From contig JAUXSF010000034.1 of the NCBI GenBank assembly GCA_030679955.1, positions 1 to 56,192 on the forward strand: a stretch of DNA of 56,192 nucleotides, given 5' to 3'. Each line of letters opens with the position of its first letter. Position 1 is the first letter of the stretch. Positions 8,656 through 16,661 of this stretch are shown here, piece after piece. Source of the DNA: Chlamydiales bacterium (GTDB taxonomy: Bacteria > Chlamydiota > Chlamydiia > Chlamydiales > JAJFMA01). A model generated the notes under the pieces. The model was given only the letters and a program-made list of their open reading frames with translations. It was not told the DNA's origin and ran no database searches. The translations under genes were made by a program, and so were the position numbers.

Positions 8656-9015
8656 AACGCGAAGACGCAGAGGCGCAAAGAGAAAATTTAGTTTGTTCTC
8701 CTTTGCGCCTTGGCGACCATATCTTTACGCATAAGTTTTTTTGACAAAATAAAATCCAGCCGCGAATGCGGCTAAAGCATGTAGCCCTAAGCGTAAGCTT
8801 GGGGGGATGCGATGTATTGATATTTAGCCGTGAACACGGCGACAGAATCGCAAATCATCTCTGTCGCCGTTCGCACGGCTCATAATAAATTGCTATTTTC
8901 ACCCCACGTTAACACGTGGGGCTACATGCTATAGCCGCATTCGCGGCTAGATTTTCAACAAAAATATTTGTCAAAAAAACTTATGCGTAAAGAATGTTGG
9001 CGACTTTTGCGTTAA
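8656..9015. repeat. Family A hairpin (copy 2) split by an inserted element
   Basis: The left arm (AACGCGAAGACGCAGAGGCGC, 8656 onward) and the start of the right arm (CTTTGCGCC, 8701-8709) are normal. The rest of the right arm (TTTTGCGTTAAAT) resumes only after 9004. Between them lies the element 8718-8996, flanked by two copies of TTGGCGAC. Confidence 0.75.
8718..8996. mobile_element. MITE-like non-coding element, 279 bp, 8-bp target duplication
   Basis: The ends are terminal inverted repeats: left CATATCTTTACGCATAAG then TTTTTTTGACAAA, right the reverse complement with one indel (CATTCTTTACGCATAAG). The direct repeat TTGGCGAC stands on both sides (8710-8717 and 8997-9004), as a target-site duplication would. 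Inside, further nested palindromes are seen (AGCCGCGAATGCGGCT against AGCCGCATTCGCGGCT, GCATGTAGCCC against GGGCTACATGC, CCCCACGTTAACACGTGGGG), so the whole element can fold into one long hairpin. There is no coding capacity; mobilisation would need a transposase in trans. Confidence 0.75.
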
Positions 9016-9023
9016 ATTTCTTT

Positions 9024-9776
9024 CTAATAAAAGACTTGTTTTAAGACGAGGCCATGGGCCGGCGCTGTCATACCCGCTAGAGTGCGGTCTTTGCTGTTCA
9101 GAATACTCGTTACTTCATCTAGCTGCAGCTTGCCACAGCCTACATAGATCAAGGTACCAACGATATTGCGTGCCATTTTGTATAGAAAGGCGTCACCTTC
9201 TAGCTCAATGCGAAGACAGCTCTCCTCGCAGAAAACAATATCTAACCTCTGCAGAGTGCGCACAAAAGAGTCGTAGTGCAGTCCTTTCCTCATGTTGCAA
9301 AAGGCGCGGAAGTCGTGCCTGCCGATAAAGATTTGTGCTGCTTGTAGCATTAAGTCTAAATTCAATGAGGTTGGATAGTGCCACTGGAAGTGCCTTGCTA
9401 GAGGCATCTGGATATCTCCACAACAAAGGCGATAGTGATACTCTTTACCTACATTGTCCAGGGTAGGATGAAACGAGTGATCTGCAATCCATAATTTGCG
9501 AACGGCGATGTCATCTGGCAGCAACGCGTTAACGCCGGAAAATAGGCTGGTCGCATTGACAGTTTCCCGGTTGCTGTGGAAATTAACCACCTGGCCCTCG
9601 GCATGGACGCCGACATCTGTGCGGCTGGCAGCTTGTAAGGTAACGGGATGTCGTAGGATTTTCTCGAGAACACTGCGCAATTCGGACTCGACAGAGCGAC
9701 CTTGACCGTTGTCTTGCCAGCCTAAGAAATCGCTGCCATCATAGGCAACGATCATCGCAATGTTATGAGCTGGCAT
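9024..9776 (-). CDS. truA: tRNA pseudouridine(38-40) synthase TruA
   Basis: TruA converts uridines 38-40 of tRNA anticodon stems to pseudouridine. The product (250 residues from this start; E. coli 270) begins MPAHNIAMIVAYDGSDFLGW, where Y-D-G-S-x-F-x-G-W-Q is the family's first motif, and has the catalytic aspartate in SRTDVGVHAEGQV (Asp54). The late motif FLYKMARNIVGTLIYVG is also present. The ATG at 9776 is preferred over an upstream in-frame one because it gives the usual TruA N-terminus and leaves a 2-bp gap to the marC-family gene upstream, so the genes form an operon. Confidence 0.95.
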   Translation of the reverse strand: MPAHNIAMIVAYDGSDFLGWQDNGQGRSVESELRSVLEKILRHPVTLQAASRTDVGVHAEGQVVNFHSNRETVNATSLFSGVNALLPDDIAVRKLWIADHSFHPTLDNVGKEYHYRLCCGDIQMPLARHFQWHYPTSLNLDLMLQAAQIFIGRHDFRAFCNMRKGLHYDSFVRTLQRLDIVFCEESCLRIELEGDAFLYKMARNIVGTLIYVGCGKLQLDEVTSILNSKDRTLAGMTAPAHGLVLKQVFY

Positions 9777-9778
9777 TC

Positions 9779-10369
9779 TTAGCGTGTGCTGATGAAGAGC
9801 TGCACACCCTCTGCGAAGCGCTGAATAGCTAACATGACTAAAATCATGCCGCATAGACGTTCAGCGCCCATCAGTGTGTTTTTGCCCAAAGTTCGCTGTA
9901 GTGGAGCGCCAAAATACTGCACTACCGTCGCCATTACCCAGCTGATCAAGATGGCTAGTGGAACGATGTAGTTTGTCTCATCCAAGCGAGCAAAGAGCAT
10001 GACAGACGCTAGCAAGGCAGGACCGGATGTTAGCGGGATGGCCAAAGGAACTAGAATGGGATTTGGCTCGGGTTTTAGTGTCTCACGTATGCTGCTCGGT
10101 CCTGGAAATAGGATTCCAATACCAACCAGGAAAAGGACTAGGCCAGAGGTGATACGTAGTGTAATCTCGGAGAGTTGTAGGAAGCCCAGTAGTGCCTCGC
10201 CGATGATATAGAAGAGTATCATCATACCCAGGGCAATGGCCATTTCACGCAGAATGATGACGCGCTGGCGTTTGGGCTCGGTACCTTCCAAAACTGTTTG
10301 GAAAGAGGCGATATTACCGATCGGGTCCATGATGAAGAAGAGAATGAGGACGAGAGAGATGAGTGTCAT
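9779..10369 (-). CDS. MarC-family integral membrane protein (copy 1)
   Basis: A 196-residue protein with about six membrane segments. Family marks are the N-terminal FFIMDPIGNIASFQTVL (MarC has D/N-P-I-G-N) and the central VPLAIPLTSGPALLASVM. The family (UPF0056, includes YhgN and MarC) has no firmly established substrate. It lies between truA (2 bp) and the second marC-family gene (17 bp), and the two MarC proteins are diverged tandem paralogues. Confidence 0.88.
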   Translation of the reverse strand: MTLISLVLILFFIMDPIGNIASFQTVLEGTEPKRQRVIILREMAIALGMMILFYIIGEALLGFLQLSEITLRITSGLVLFLVGIGILFPGPSSIRETLKPEPNPILVPLAIPLTSGPALLASVMLFARLDETNYIVPLAILISWVMATVVQYFGAPLQRTLGKNTLMGAERLCGMILVMLAIQRFAEGVQLFISTR

Positions 10370-10386
10370 AGTATTTTATTATCTCC

Positions 10387-10980
10387 TTAAAGTCCTTTGA
10401 TGAAGAGGCCAGCGCCCTTCACAATCATTTCCACTGCAATCATAGACAACACCAGGCCCATAAGTTGTTCCATGGCGTACATACCACGCTTGCCAAACGC
10501 TCGCATAAGGTAGGGTGCCGCGCCCATAACGGCAAAGACACCAACCCAGCAAACAAGGATAGCTGCGGTCATTTCTAATGGGTTATCGAGCTTTTTCGAG
10601 TAGATCATGATGTAAGTCAGCAAACCAGCGCCGGAAAGTAGCGGTGTGGCAATAGGCACGATGTAAGGTTCGCGCGTCATTCCCTCGTCTTTCGGAGCGT
10701 CGTTTTCGTGATGTGGGAAGATCATTCCTAAGCCAGCGAGGAGGATTAGAACGCCTCCACACATACTTAATGCGTAATCTTTGATGCCTAAAGCATCTAG
10801 AAACGGCTCGCCCACAAACTGAAAGAACAACGCTAGAGCTAACGCGAAGAAGGTCTCGCGCATCATGATGCGTTTTTGATCGGTAAAACTAAAATTTTTG
10901 ACCAGCGTCAGGATAGCGGGGGAGTTACCAATGGGATTGGTAATTAAGAAGAGCTGTAGAGCTAGGTCAAAAATGCTCAC
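10387..10980 (-). CDS. MarC-family integral membrane protein (copy 2)
   Basis: 197 residues, same architecture as its neighbour: LFLITNPIGNSPAIL at the N-terminus and VPIATPLLSGAGLLTYIM in the middle. A short hydrophilic loop (about residues 88-105, HHENDAPKDEGMTRE) separates the two three-helix halves. Similarity to copy 1 is obvious in the motifs but low elsewhere, so the duplication is old. The upstream unknown gene ends 3 bp before this start, suggesting one minus-strand transcript of unknown-marC-marC-truA. Confidence 0.88.
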   Translation of the reverse strand: MSIFDLALQLFLITNPIGNSPAILTLVKNFSFTDQKRIMMRETFFALALALFFQFVGEPFLDALGIKDYALSMCGGVLILLAGLGMIFPHHENDAPKDEGMTREPYIVPIATPLLSGAGLLTYIMIYSKKLDNPLEMTAAILVCWVGVFAVMGAAPYLMRAFGKRGMYAMEQLMGLVLSMIAVEMIVKGAGLFIKGL

Positions 10981-10983
10981 AAT

Positions 10984-11496
10984 TTACCACATTTGGTTAA
11001 TTATACCGCCAAGGCCTGTACCATGCTCTTGTGCATGACTAACAGCTCGTCCTTTCTGGTTTCTTTCCCAGTCTATGGAGAGGGCTGTTAGGCCACCGCA
11101 CAAGAAGCCTAGCGCCAACCCTACAGAGATCGAGAAGAACGCTATGCAGATGCAGGCAGCCAAAGAAGCCGCTTTTAAAAAAGGATAGGCTTCTACTAGC
11201 TGTCGTACTTCCTCTTCGATGTCGTAGAGGGCCTTTGACAAGGGTGTATTGTATAAGTTCGTCAAATTTTTAGCAAGACGCACCGTTAGCATTCCTGCAG
11301 CGTGACCAAGGAGGGGCCATGCAATTGTAGGCAGGTTGGCCACCTTTAAGCAGCCGATTCCTATTGCTGCTGGCCCGGCGGCGCGTGCTCCAGCATCTAA
11401 GGTAACCTTACGGCAGAAATCAAGTGTTTTGGAGCTTATTGGGGCAGAGGGAGATGCAGAGGAGTTGCTTGATGATCTTGAAGCGCTGATGGGGTC
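10984..11496 (-). CDS. Small hydrophobic protein, unknown; possible Inc-like protein
   Basis: A 170-residue protein with a Ser/Ala-rich, disordered-looking N-terminus (SASRSSSNSSASPSAPISS), a moderately hydrophobic stretch around 45-75, and a long hydrophobic region (AASLAACICIAFFSISVG then LALGFLCGGLTALS) that could form a helical hairpin of the bilobed kind seen in chlamydial inclusion-membrane (Inc) proteins. The start at 11496 is supported by AAGGA upstream; 16 extra residues would be added by reading from 11544. It is the first gene of the hydrophobic-protein island. Function unknown. Confidence 0.55.
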   Translation of the reverse strand, partial: DPISASRSSSNSSASPSAPISSKTLDFCRKVTLDAGARAAGPAAIGIGCLKVANLPTIAWPLLGHAAGMLTVRLAKNLTNLYNTPLSKALYDIEEEVRQLVEAYPFLKAASLAACICIAFFSISVGLALGFLCGGLTALSIDWERNQKGRAVSHAQEHGTGLGGIINQMW

Positions 11497-11571
11497 CATC
11501 TGTTTATCCTTGGAAAAAGACAGACGGAGGATCGCTGAACCCACACAAATTTGGCAAGTAGAAATAAATAG

Positions 11572-11640
11572 AATTTAACGCAAAGGCTCAGAGGCGCAAA
11601 GAATACCTTCTTCGCGCCTCTGCGCCTTTGCGTTGAAATT
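11572..11640. repeat. Family A hairpin (copy 3)
   Basis: Arms AATTTAACGCAAAGGC and GCCTTTGCGTTGAAATT with inner CAGAGGCGC and GCGCCTCTG form a nearly perfect hairpin. It lies between the stop of the 11650-13038 gene and the start of the next minus-strand gene, so it probably ends the upstream transcript. Confidence 0.8.
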
Positions 11641-11649
11641 GAGCTAAAA

Positions 11650-13038
11650 TTAGGCTGGCATTTGGTTAAACATGGTGCATCTCCAGCCACGTTGAGCCAG
11701 GCTGCCACCAATTTCCCATCCCTTAACTAACGGGCTGTACATCATACCCATGGCCCATAATCCTATTCCGCGTCCTAAGCAATTAGCGCCGACTTCTAAT
11801 GGTCCTGCAAGAAGAGCCCCGGCTTTAGCGATAGGAGTTTTTTCTTTACGAGCATAATTGATCGACTTACCAATTGCTAAGATAGCAGCTGGGGCCATCA
11901 TAAGGTATTTCCCAACTTGATTAGCGTCATACGATTGGAACAGCCCAAAGGATTGCGCCAAACCACCTAATGCTGTCACGGCGTAAGCAGGAAGAATTTC
12001 GCTGTATGCTGCGCAAGCTAGAAAGACAGGTGCGGTAGAAACACCATGCTGCCAACCCTGTGATTTTGTCTCTGTGACTAGCTGCATAGCAAATACTGCG
12101 GGGAGAACCCAAGCTAGGCCGGAGGAAACAGCATTGTATCCTGAGCCTAATAGGCCTTCAAGAGGCTTCACAGGCGCATTACACAAATGTTCTGCATTTC
12201 TTAAAGGAGTAGTCCAGTACGTACCCTCAAAGGCATAATTGGCGTATTCTTCTTTAGATTTGTGACGAGCAATCATTTGATAGCTTGTATACGCTAGACC
12301 AGCCAGCGATGACATGCATAGAGTCTTACAAAGCTGTCCAAAAAGCGTTATGGATTCTACCTTGCGCTCAACCAAAGCATTTTTATTGGCGTTGTCACCG
12401 CTAGGAGCGTCGTATTTGGCTATTTCAGCGGAGGTTCTTGTACGGATGGCGAGGTAGCTTTTGAACTCTTTGGTGCCGCTAATCTTGTACAGCTCCTTTA
12501 GAATATCCTCGGCATTTGAAACACCCTTTTTGCTTAGTTTAGCGATATTTTCAGGGGTGTCGCCACGAGTCCAGTCGCTAACTTCTTGAGTGAGAGCTTT
12601 CGTCCATACGCCACTATTGAAAAAACCGAAAGTGCTGTAAAGTTTGCTGCCTACACCTGCTTTAAAGGCCTTCTCGGCTGCAGCTAATTCCTGACGGGCG
12701 GTCTGTAAGTTGCTATCATTTAATTCTTTTAAAGGCTGTTTATTTGTGGCAGCAGCCCATTTTAGTTGTAGAGAGGCTGGTAAAAGATTCGCGGTTGTGC
12801 GAATGACTTGTTCCGCATTAAGCACGAGCATGGGGTGGTAGAAGAGACCAGAGATAATTTTGACTGCAGTACGTGTGAACGGGATAGGGGCTCCCTGTGC
12901 CAAAGCGTAGGTAAGCAACGCGCTTATTCCGATATTTGCGCCTACATTGGTAATACATTCCTTGTTTAGGGCAGTACAAGGCATCGAAGGCAATAGTGCT
13001 TGGGTCCAAGAGCTTGGCGAACTAAGGGAACTGAACAT
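11650..13038 (-). CDS. Large hydrophobic protein, tandem paralogue A, unknown
   Basis: 462 residues with no recognised domain and several hydrophobic stretches (about 40-75, 235-255, 325-345, 355-375). It is clearly homologous to the next gene (13113-14519): both share an N-terminal MPCT...C-I motif, AFKxGVGxxLY, a later GGLAQSFGLFQSYDAN (FGGIAQTFGFFTTYDIE in the partner) and the C-terminal tail R-G-W-x-C-T-M-x-x-x-x-PA. The start is well supported (AGGAG 7 bases before ATG). There is no signal peptide, so export would be by type III secretion if it reaches the inclusion membrane (inference). Confidence 0.7.
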   Translation of the reverse strand: MFSSLSSPSSWTQALLPSMPCTALNKECITNVGANIGISALLTYALAQGAPIPFTRTAVKIISGLFYHPMLVLNAEQVIRTTANLLPASLQLKWAAATNKQPLKELNDSNLQTARQELAAAEKAFKAGVGSKLYSTFGFFNSGVWTKALTQEVSDWTRGDTPENIAKLSKKGVSNAEDILKELYKISGTKEFKSYLAIRTRTSAEIAKYDAPSGDNANKNALVERKVESITLFGQLCKTLCMSSLAGLAYTSYQMIARHKSKEEYANYAFEGTYWTTPLRNAEHLCNAPVKPLEGLLGSGYNAVSSGLAWVLPAVFAMQLVTETKSQGWQHGVSTAPVFLACAAYSEILPAYAVTALGGLAQSFGLFQSYDANQVGKYLMMAPAAILAIGKSINYARKEKTPIAKAGALLAGPLEVGANCLGRGIGLWAMGMMYSPLVKGWEIGGSLAQRGWRCTMFNQMPA

Positions 13039-13112
13039 ACTAACACTCCTATATGGTAAGAGAGATAGTATGAACGTTCCCTGTTAAGAAACCGTTAAAT
13101 CACGGTAAATTT

Positions 13113-14519
13113 TTACACCGCAGCCGTTGCAGGAAGATTGGATAGCATTGTACAGTTCCAACCACGCACCAGCGCTGAGGCTAGAATTTCGCTTCCCTTT
13201 CCGAGGCCTGCATAGGAATAGGATGCACTCATCGCTCCCATAACTGCTTTGACGTTGTTAGCACCAATGACGGACTCTACACTGCTCGAGATGACGCCTG
13301 AGATTTTCCCGCCCAAGCCTTTGCCCATGATGAGGCTTCCCATGCTTTTTAGTGCCACTGTGGCTACTAGAGGAGCGCACATCGTCAGCTTACCCGCTGT
13401 TTCGATGTCATAGGTGGTAAAGAAGCCAAAGGTCTGAGCAATTCCACCAAACAGTGAAATGGGCAGCGTATTAGCCCAAAGTGCATCAAACGCTAGGTAG
13501 CTGTTGATGGCAGGGATGCTTTGGCGCCATCCACCCGTTGAATGCTCGCTATAGACGTTCCAGGCATAGAACATTGGTATAGCATTTATTAGACTTGAGG
13601 AGAGAACATTGAAACCAAATCCCGTCAAAGAGGATATGATTCCCGCGTTTTGCGCAATTTCTTCACAAGCTGCGGTAGAAACAGGTAGGGTGCTGTTAAA
13701 GATGGATGCTGCAAAACTAGCTTGATCCGTAAAGCGTGATGTAACCAGCTTAATAAGTTGGTCTTGCGATGTAAGTAGGGCAGTCCCGAGAGACACGCCC
13801 ATCCACACAAAGTTACGGAAAATCTCGCTTTTTCTAACTTTGGTAGCTTTTATATCCGCGTTGGTGCGCGCAGGCTTGCTCTCTTTAAGCTTCTCAATAT
13901 CTTCGGCGATTCCTGCTCGCGTAGGAAGATAGACGCCCGTAAATAGTTGTTCTTGCGAGAGTTTTTGAATCTCTCTCAAAACTTTGATGCTAGTAGATGG
14001 CGTCATGCCTTTTGCAGAAAGTGCTCTTTTGTTTTCGTCGTTAGGACCAGCCATCCATGCCTGAATATCATTCACTGAAGCCTTAGTCCAAGTAGATTGC
14101 TTGGACCCTAAAAGTTTATAGAGCTCCTTTCCAACGCCTCTCTTGAACGCGTTTTCATTTCTTATTTGATCGCACTTTGCTTTGCCTAGCTCACCTCTTA
14201 AGAGGGACAAGGCGGTATTCGGGATACATTTAGCGAACCATTTCAAATCGGGTGCAGCTTTAACGAGGTTGCAAGAACTTCGTACGAAGGTTTCAACGGC
14301 GTTTACAAATAGCGGCGAGTAACCCATGCCCAAAACGATACGCGTTGCAGTGCCGAAAGATACGACGTTGCTGCCATGGCCTTTAGAATATAGAGTGCTC
14401 ATGATCGCTCCACCAGCGACGCTTCCGATGCATCCCCAGCCAAACTCTGTGCAGGGCATCGCAGGTGTGAAATAAGAGGCTACCGAGAATTGAGATGAAA
14501 TGTTACTTATATATTCCAT
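13113..14519 (-). CDS. Large hydrophobic protein, tandem paralogue B, unknown
   Basis: About 468 residues from this ATG (483 from an in-frame ATG at 14564). Homologous along its length with the downstream gene: MPCTEFGWGCIGSVAGG at the N-terminus, AFKRGVGKELYKLLG near residue 140, GGIAQTFGFFTTYD around 390 and a C-terminal GWNCTMLSNLPA. Hydrophobic segments cluster in the second half. The middle third (about 150-260) is charged and helical. The two genes are 74 bp apart in the same orientation and arose by duplication. I know no family for them. Confidence 0.7.
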   Translation of the reverse strand: MEYISNISSQFSVASYFTPAMPCTEFGWGCIGSVAGGAIMSTLYSKGHGSNVVSFGTATRIVLGMGYSPLFVNAVETFVRSSCNLVKAAPDLKWFAKCIPNTALSLLRGELGKAKCDQIRNENAFKRGVGKELYKLLGSKQSTWTKASVNDIQAWMAGPNDENKRALSAKGMTPSTSIKVLREIQKLSQEQLFTGVYLPTRAGIAEDIEKLKESKPARTNADIKATKVRKSEIFRNFVWMGVSLGTALLTSQDQLIKLVTSRFTDQASFAASIFNSTLPVSTAACEEIAQNAGIISSLTGFGFNVLSSSLINAIPMFYAWNVYSEHSTGGWRQSIPAINSYLAFDALWANTLPISLFGGIAQTFGFFTTYDIETAGKLTMCAPLVATVALKSMGSLIMGKGLGGKISGVISSSVESVIGANNVKAVMGAMSASYSYAGLGKGSEILASALVRGWNCTMLSNLPATAAV

Positions 14520-14564
14520 TATAATATTAGTCCGTTTGATTGATTTAACTGGTGATAATATCAT

Positions 14565-14957
14565 GAATAGTTAATTAACGCAATATTCTAGTTTTAAGTG
14601 GGCTATGTGGGCGGCATTAGGAAATGTTCTCGCCACAGCGTGGCGACCGTACCTAGCCTCGCGTGACTGAGGAGCGAGCGGCGAAGGAACGTGGGGAAAG
14701 TACGGTTGTCACGCTGTGGCAAGGCAAACTGCAATTGAGATTACTTGTCCACTAAGTCCACTCAGTCAATATTATGTCCCTACTAGGTCTATAACGTGAT
14801 GTTAAGGATGTGATGTTCAGATTAATGCTAATTTAACCGATGCTTAATCGCAGCTAAACAAGGAGTTGATAAGATTTAGGGCATGAAAGCGTAAGGGTCG
14901 GTCTGAAAAGGCCACCCGCGATTTCCATACAAACAAACAATCTTGGGAGACTTTATA
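14565..14957. other. Long spacer with hairpin and leader region
   Basis: No gene is seen. Between the divergent genes at 14519 and 14958 lies a 21-bp imperfect inverted repeat (14632-14652 with 14700-14720, arms GCCACAGCGTGGCGACCGTA and its partner TACGGTTGTCACGCTGTGGC) enclosing a GC-rich loop with CCTCGCG/CGAGCGG. The following 240 bp before the well-expressed-looking gene at 14958 have no start codon with a Shine-Dalgarno and may be promoter plus a long leader. Confidence 0.5.
14632..14720. repeat. Imperfect 21-bp inverted repeat, 89 bp long
   Basis: Left arm 14632-14652 and right arm 14700-14720 pair apart from a short internal mismatch (GCG against TGT). It resembles the dispersed hairpins elsewhere in the window but is not family A, B or C. 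Confidence 0.7.
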
Positions 14958-15779
14958 ATGGCTAACATTAATTTTGATATTAAGACATCACCTATGACAA
15001 CTTGGGCGATGGATTCAACAGAGAAGTTGAGCAATGACGGAAAGTGGGTTAAGGCTAGCTTAGCTATTGCCGCTTCTTCTGTTCCAACTCTTGTTGAAGG
15101 TGCTCTTGTTCACCTACCTTTAAGCTTTGCTAAGGCTGCAGTAGCTACAACAATGAAAACTATCGAGTTGGGCGCTGCTGCATTCGGTAAGAACATCAAC
15201 CTGAACGATCATTGCCTCAGCAACTACACTGGTTCACAGGCGATCAACCACCTAGGTAAAACTGTTGGTAGCGTAATCGGTTCAGCTGTTTGCTTGATCG
15301 GCTTTGTTTACCCATCAGCTGCTATTGCCTTCAACCGCGCTCTAGGCTTGGCTAAGACGCCTGCTACTCCTCCAACAAAAATGCAGAAAGTTATGAATGC
15401 AGTTGTTGAGAATGGTAAGAAAGCTGTTCGTGTAGCTAAGAAAGGCGCTGACATGGGCGTTCAGCAAGCTCGCAAGCATCCTCGCATCGCGCTAGCTGCT
15501 GGTCTTGCTGTTGCTGGTCTTGCTCTTGGTGGTGCTGAGTACCAATTCGGCTACGGAAGACAAGTTGGTGGAATGGCCTTGGATCAAGGTATCATTCTTG
15601 CTAATAAGGCTGATGATCTAAGTGGCAACTACGTTAGTGGTGCTTACAATGCAACAGTTAGCAAAGGTGCTGATGTTATCAACTACGCTAAATCGTACTT
15701 TGTAACTCCTGAAGTTCCTTGCGTTGATGACCGTGCAAGTTACAACTTCTGGTCTGCTAATCCTTGCGCAGCTAAATAA
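14958..15779 (+). CDS. Ala-rich hydrophobic protein of the island, probably abundant
   Basis: 273 residues. Hydrophobic regions at about 40-75 (ASSVPTLVEGALVHLPLS), 100-125 (TVGSVIGSAVCLIGFVYP) and 175-195 (ALAAGLAVAGLALGG) are separated by a basic stretch (KKAVRVAKKGADMGVQQARK). Codons are strikingly uniform (GCT, GGT, GTT, AAC preferred), unlike neighbours, which suggests strong expression. GGGAG 8 bases upstream fixes the ATG. A strong intrinsic terminator follows. The pattern of H-x(4-7)-G-S hydrophobic block plus a final KH-x-x-I-A-x-A hydrophobic helix is shared with the next two genes, so they seem distant paralogues. Function unknown; an inclusion- or envelope-membrane role is a guess. 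Confidence 0.7.
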   Translation: MANINFDIKTSPMTTWAMDSTEKLSNDGKWVKASLAIAASSVPTLVEGALVHLPLSFAKAAVATTMKTIELGAAAFGKNINLNDHCLSNYTGSQAINHLGKTVGSVIGSAVCLIGFVYPSAAIAFNRALGLAKTPATPPTKMQKVMNAVVENGKKAVRVAKKGADMGVQQARKHPRIALAAGLAVAGLALGGAEYQFGYGRQVGGMALDQGIILANKADDLSGNYVSGAYNATVSKGADVINYAKSYFVTPEVPCVDDRASYNFWSANPCAAK

Positions 15780-15797
15780 TTGTGGGTGTGGAAATCG

Positions 15798-15832
15798 GAA
15801 AGCCGGACTCGAGAGAGTTCGGCTTTCTCTTA
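15798..15832 (+). terminator. Intrinsic terminator
   Basis: A 13-bp stem (GAAAGCCGGACTC with GAGTTCGGCTTTC, one G-T pair) and a GAGA loop, followed by TCTTATTT, 18 bp behind the stop of the 14958-15779 gene. Confidence 0.9.
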
Positions 15833-15890
15833 TTTACAGTAAATGCCTAATTTACTATCATACACTCTTAATTAACTAAATCGAGTGACA

Positions 15891-16601
15891 ATGAAAACTC
15901 CAACACTAGAAGAAACACAAAAAACTTTTTTTCCTCCTGCTGATGCTAGTGAGGCGATGAGTAATTGGGTGAAGAAGCCCCAAGAGTGGATGGAGTATTG
16001 TTCGAAGAGCGATTATCGCGTTCTAAAATTCACAGCTAAATTTGATTGGGCCATAACGCGCGTTACGACTGCACCTATAGCGAGTGGCGCGGCGATGATG
16101 GACTGTTTCTATCAAGGTTTGTGGCTATCCATTAAAACTGGTTCGGTGATTGTTCGACCACTTGTTGCACCAACGGTGCGGACGGTCGCTGCGGTGGTTA
16201 AGTCAATAACAGGACATCCTGTTCAATGGCGCTCTGATTTTGCTGAAGACATTACGGCTAAGCATTTGAAGACGCATGCTTACAAGTTTATTTGTTACGC
16301 AGTTGCGGTTCCAGGAGCCTTTCTTGTTGGTCTTGCAAGCCCGTTGGAGCTTATCGATCAGTATAAGAAGCACGATTTGATCGTGTATGATAAGGAAAAG
16401 AAAGGTTGGGAATACGTTTTAGATAAAGTCCATAAGGGCCAAGAGTTCGTTCTGAACAAAATCGATCACGGCAAAGAGTTTGTGTTAGAGAAAGTCCATA
16501 AAGGCACAGAGTTCGTGCTGAAGCATCGTGTTAAGGCAGGTGCCGTAGGCTTGGCTGCTGTTTCTGGGGCTGTTGCCTTCGTCTTAAATCAAGTCCTATA
16601 A
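15891..16601 (+). CDS. Hydrophobic protein with four 11-residue repeats
   Basis: 236 residues. Two hydrophobic regions (about 55-105 and 133-150, FICYAVAVPGAFLVGLASP) precede a charged segment and four consecutive 11-residue repeats (residues 173-216): W-EYVLDKVHKG, QEFVLNKIDHG, KEFVLEKVHKG, TEFVLKHRVKAG, and then a final hydrophobic helix AVGLAAVSGAVAFVL. Eleven-residue periodicity forms long amphipathic helices that lie on membranes or form right-handed coiled coils. The start at the ATG 15891 follows a weak GAG; a GTG two codons upstream is possible. It shares the KH-x-hydrophobic-helix ending with its neighbours. No known family. Confidence 0.68.
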   Translation: MKTPTLEETQKTFFPPADASEAMSNWVKKPQEWMEYCSKSDYRVLKFTAKFDWAITRVTTAPIASGAAMMDCFYQGLWLSIKTGSVIVRPLVAPTVRTVAAVVKSITGHPVQWRSDFAEDITAKHLKTHAYKFICYAVAVPGAFLVGLASPLELIDQYKKHDLIVYDKEKKGWEYVLDKVHKGQEFVLNKIDHGKEFVLEKVHKGTEFVLKHRVKAGAVGLAAVSGAVAFVLNQVL

Positions 16602-16607
16602 AAACAA

Positions 16608-16642
16608 AAAAGCCCTGTTCCCGAAGGAACAAGGCTTTTGAC
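16608..16642. terminator. Bidirectional intrinsic terminator between convergent genes
   Basis: Stem AAAAGCCCTGTTCC with GGAACAAGGCTTTT (one mismatch), loop CGAA, with A-rich sequence on the left and TTTTG on the right, placed 6 bp behind one stop and about 20 bp before the convergent stop. Confidence 0.88.
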
Positions 16643-16661
16643 TATTCTTTAAAAGAATAAT

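Noticed and set aside
8718-8996. MITE-like element considered as a riboswitch or attenuator for truA
   Set aside because: It lies at the 3' side of truA and DUF368 genes, not upstream of a start, and its target duplication explains it better as an insertion.
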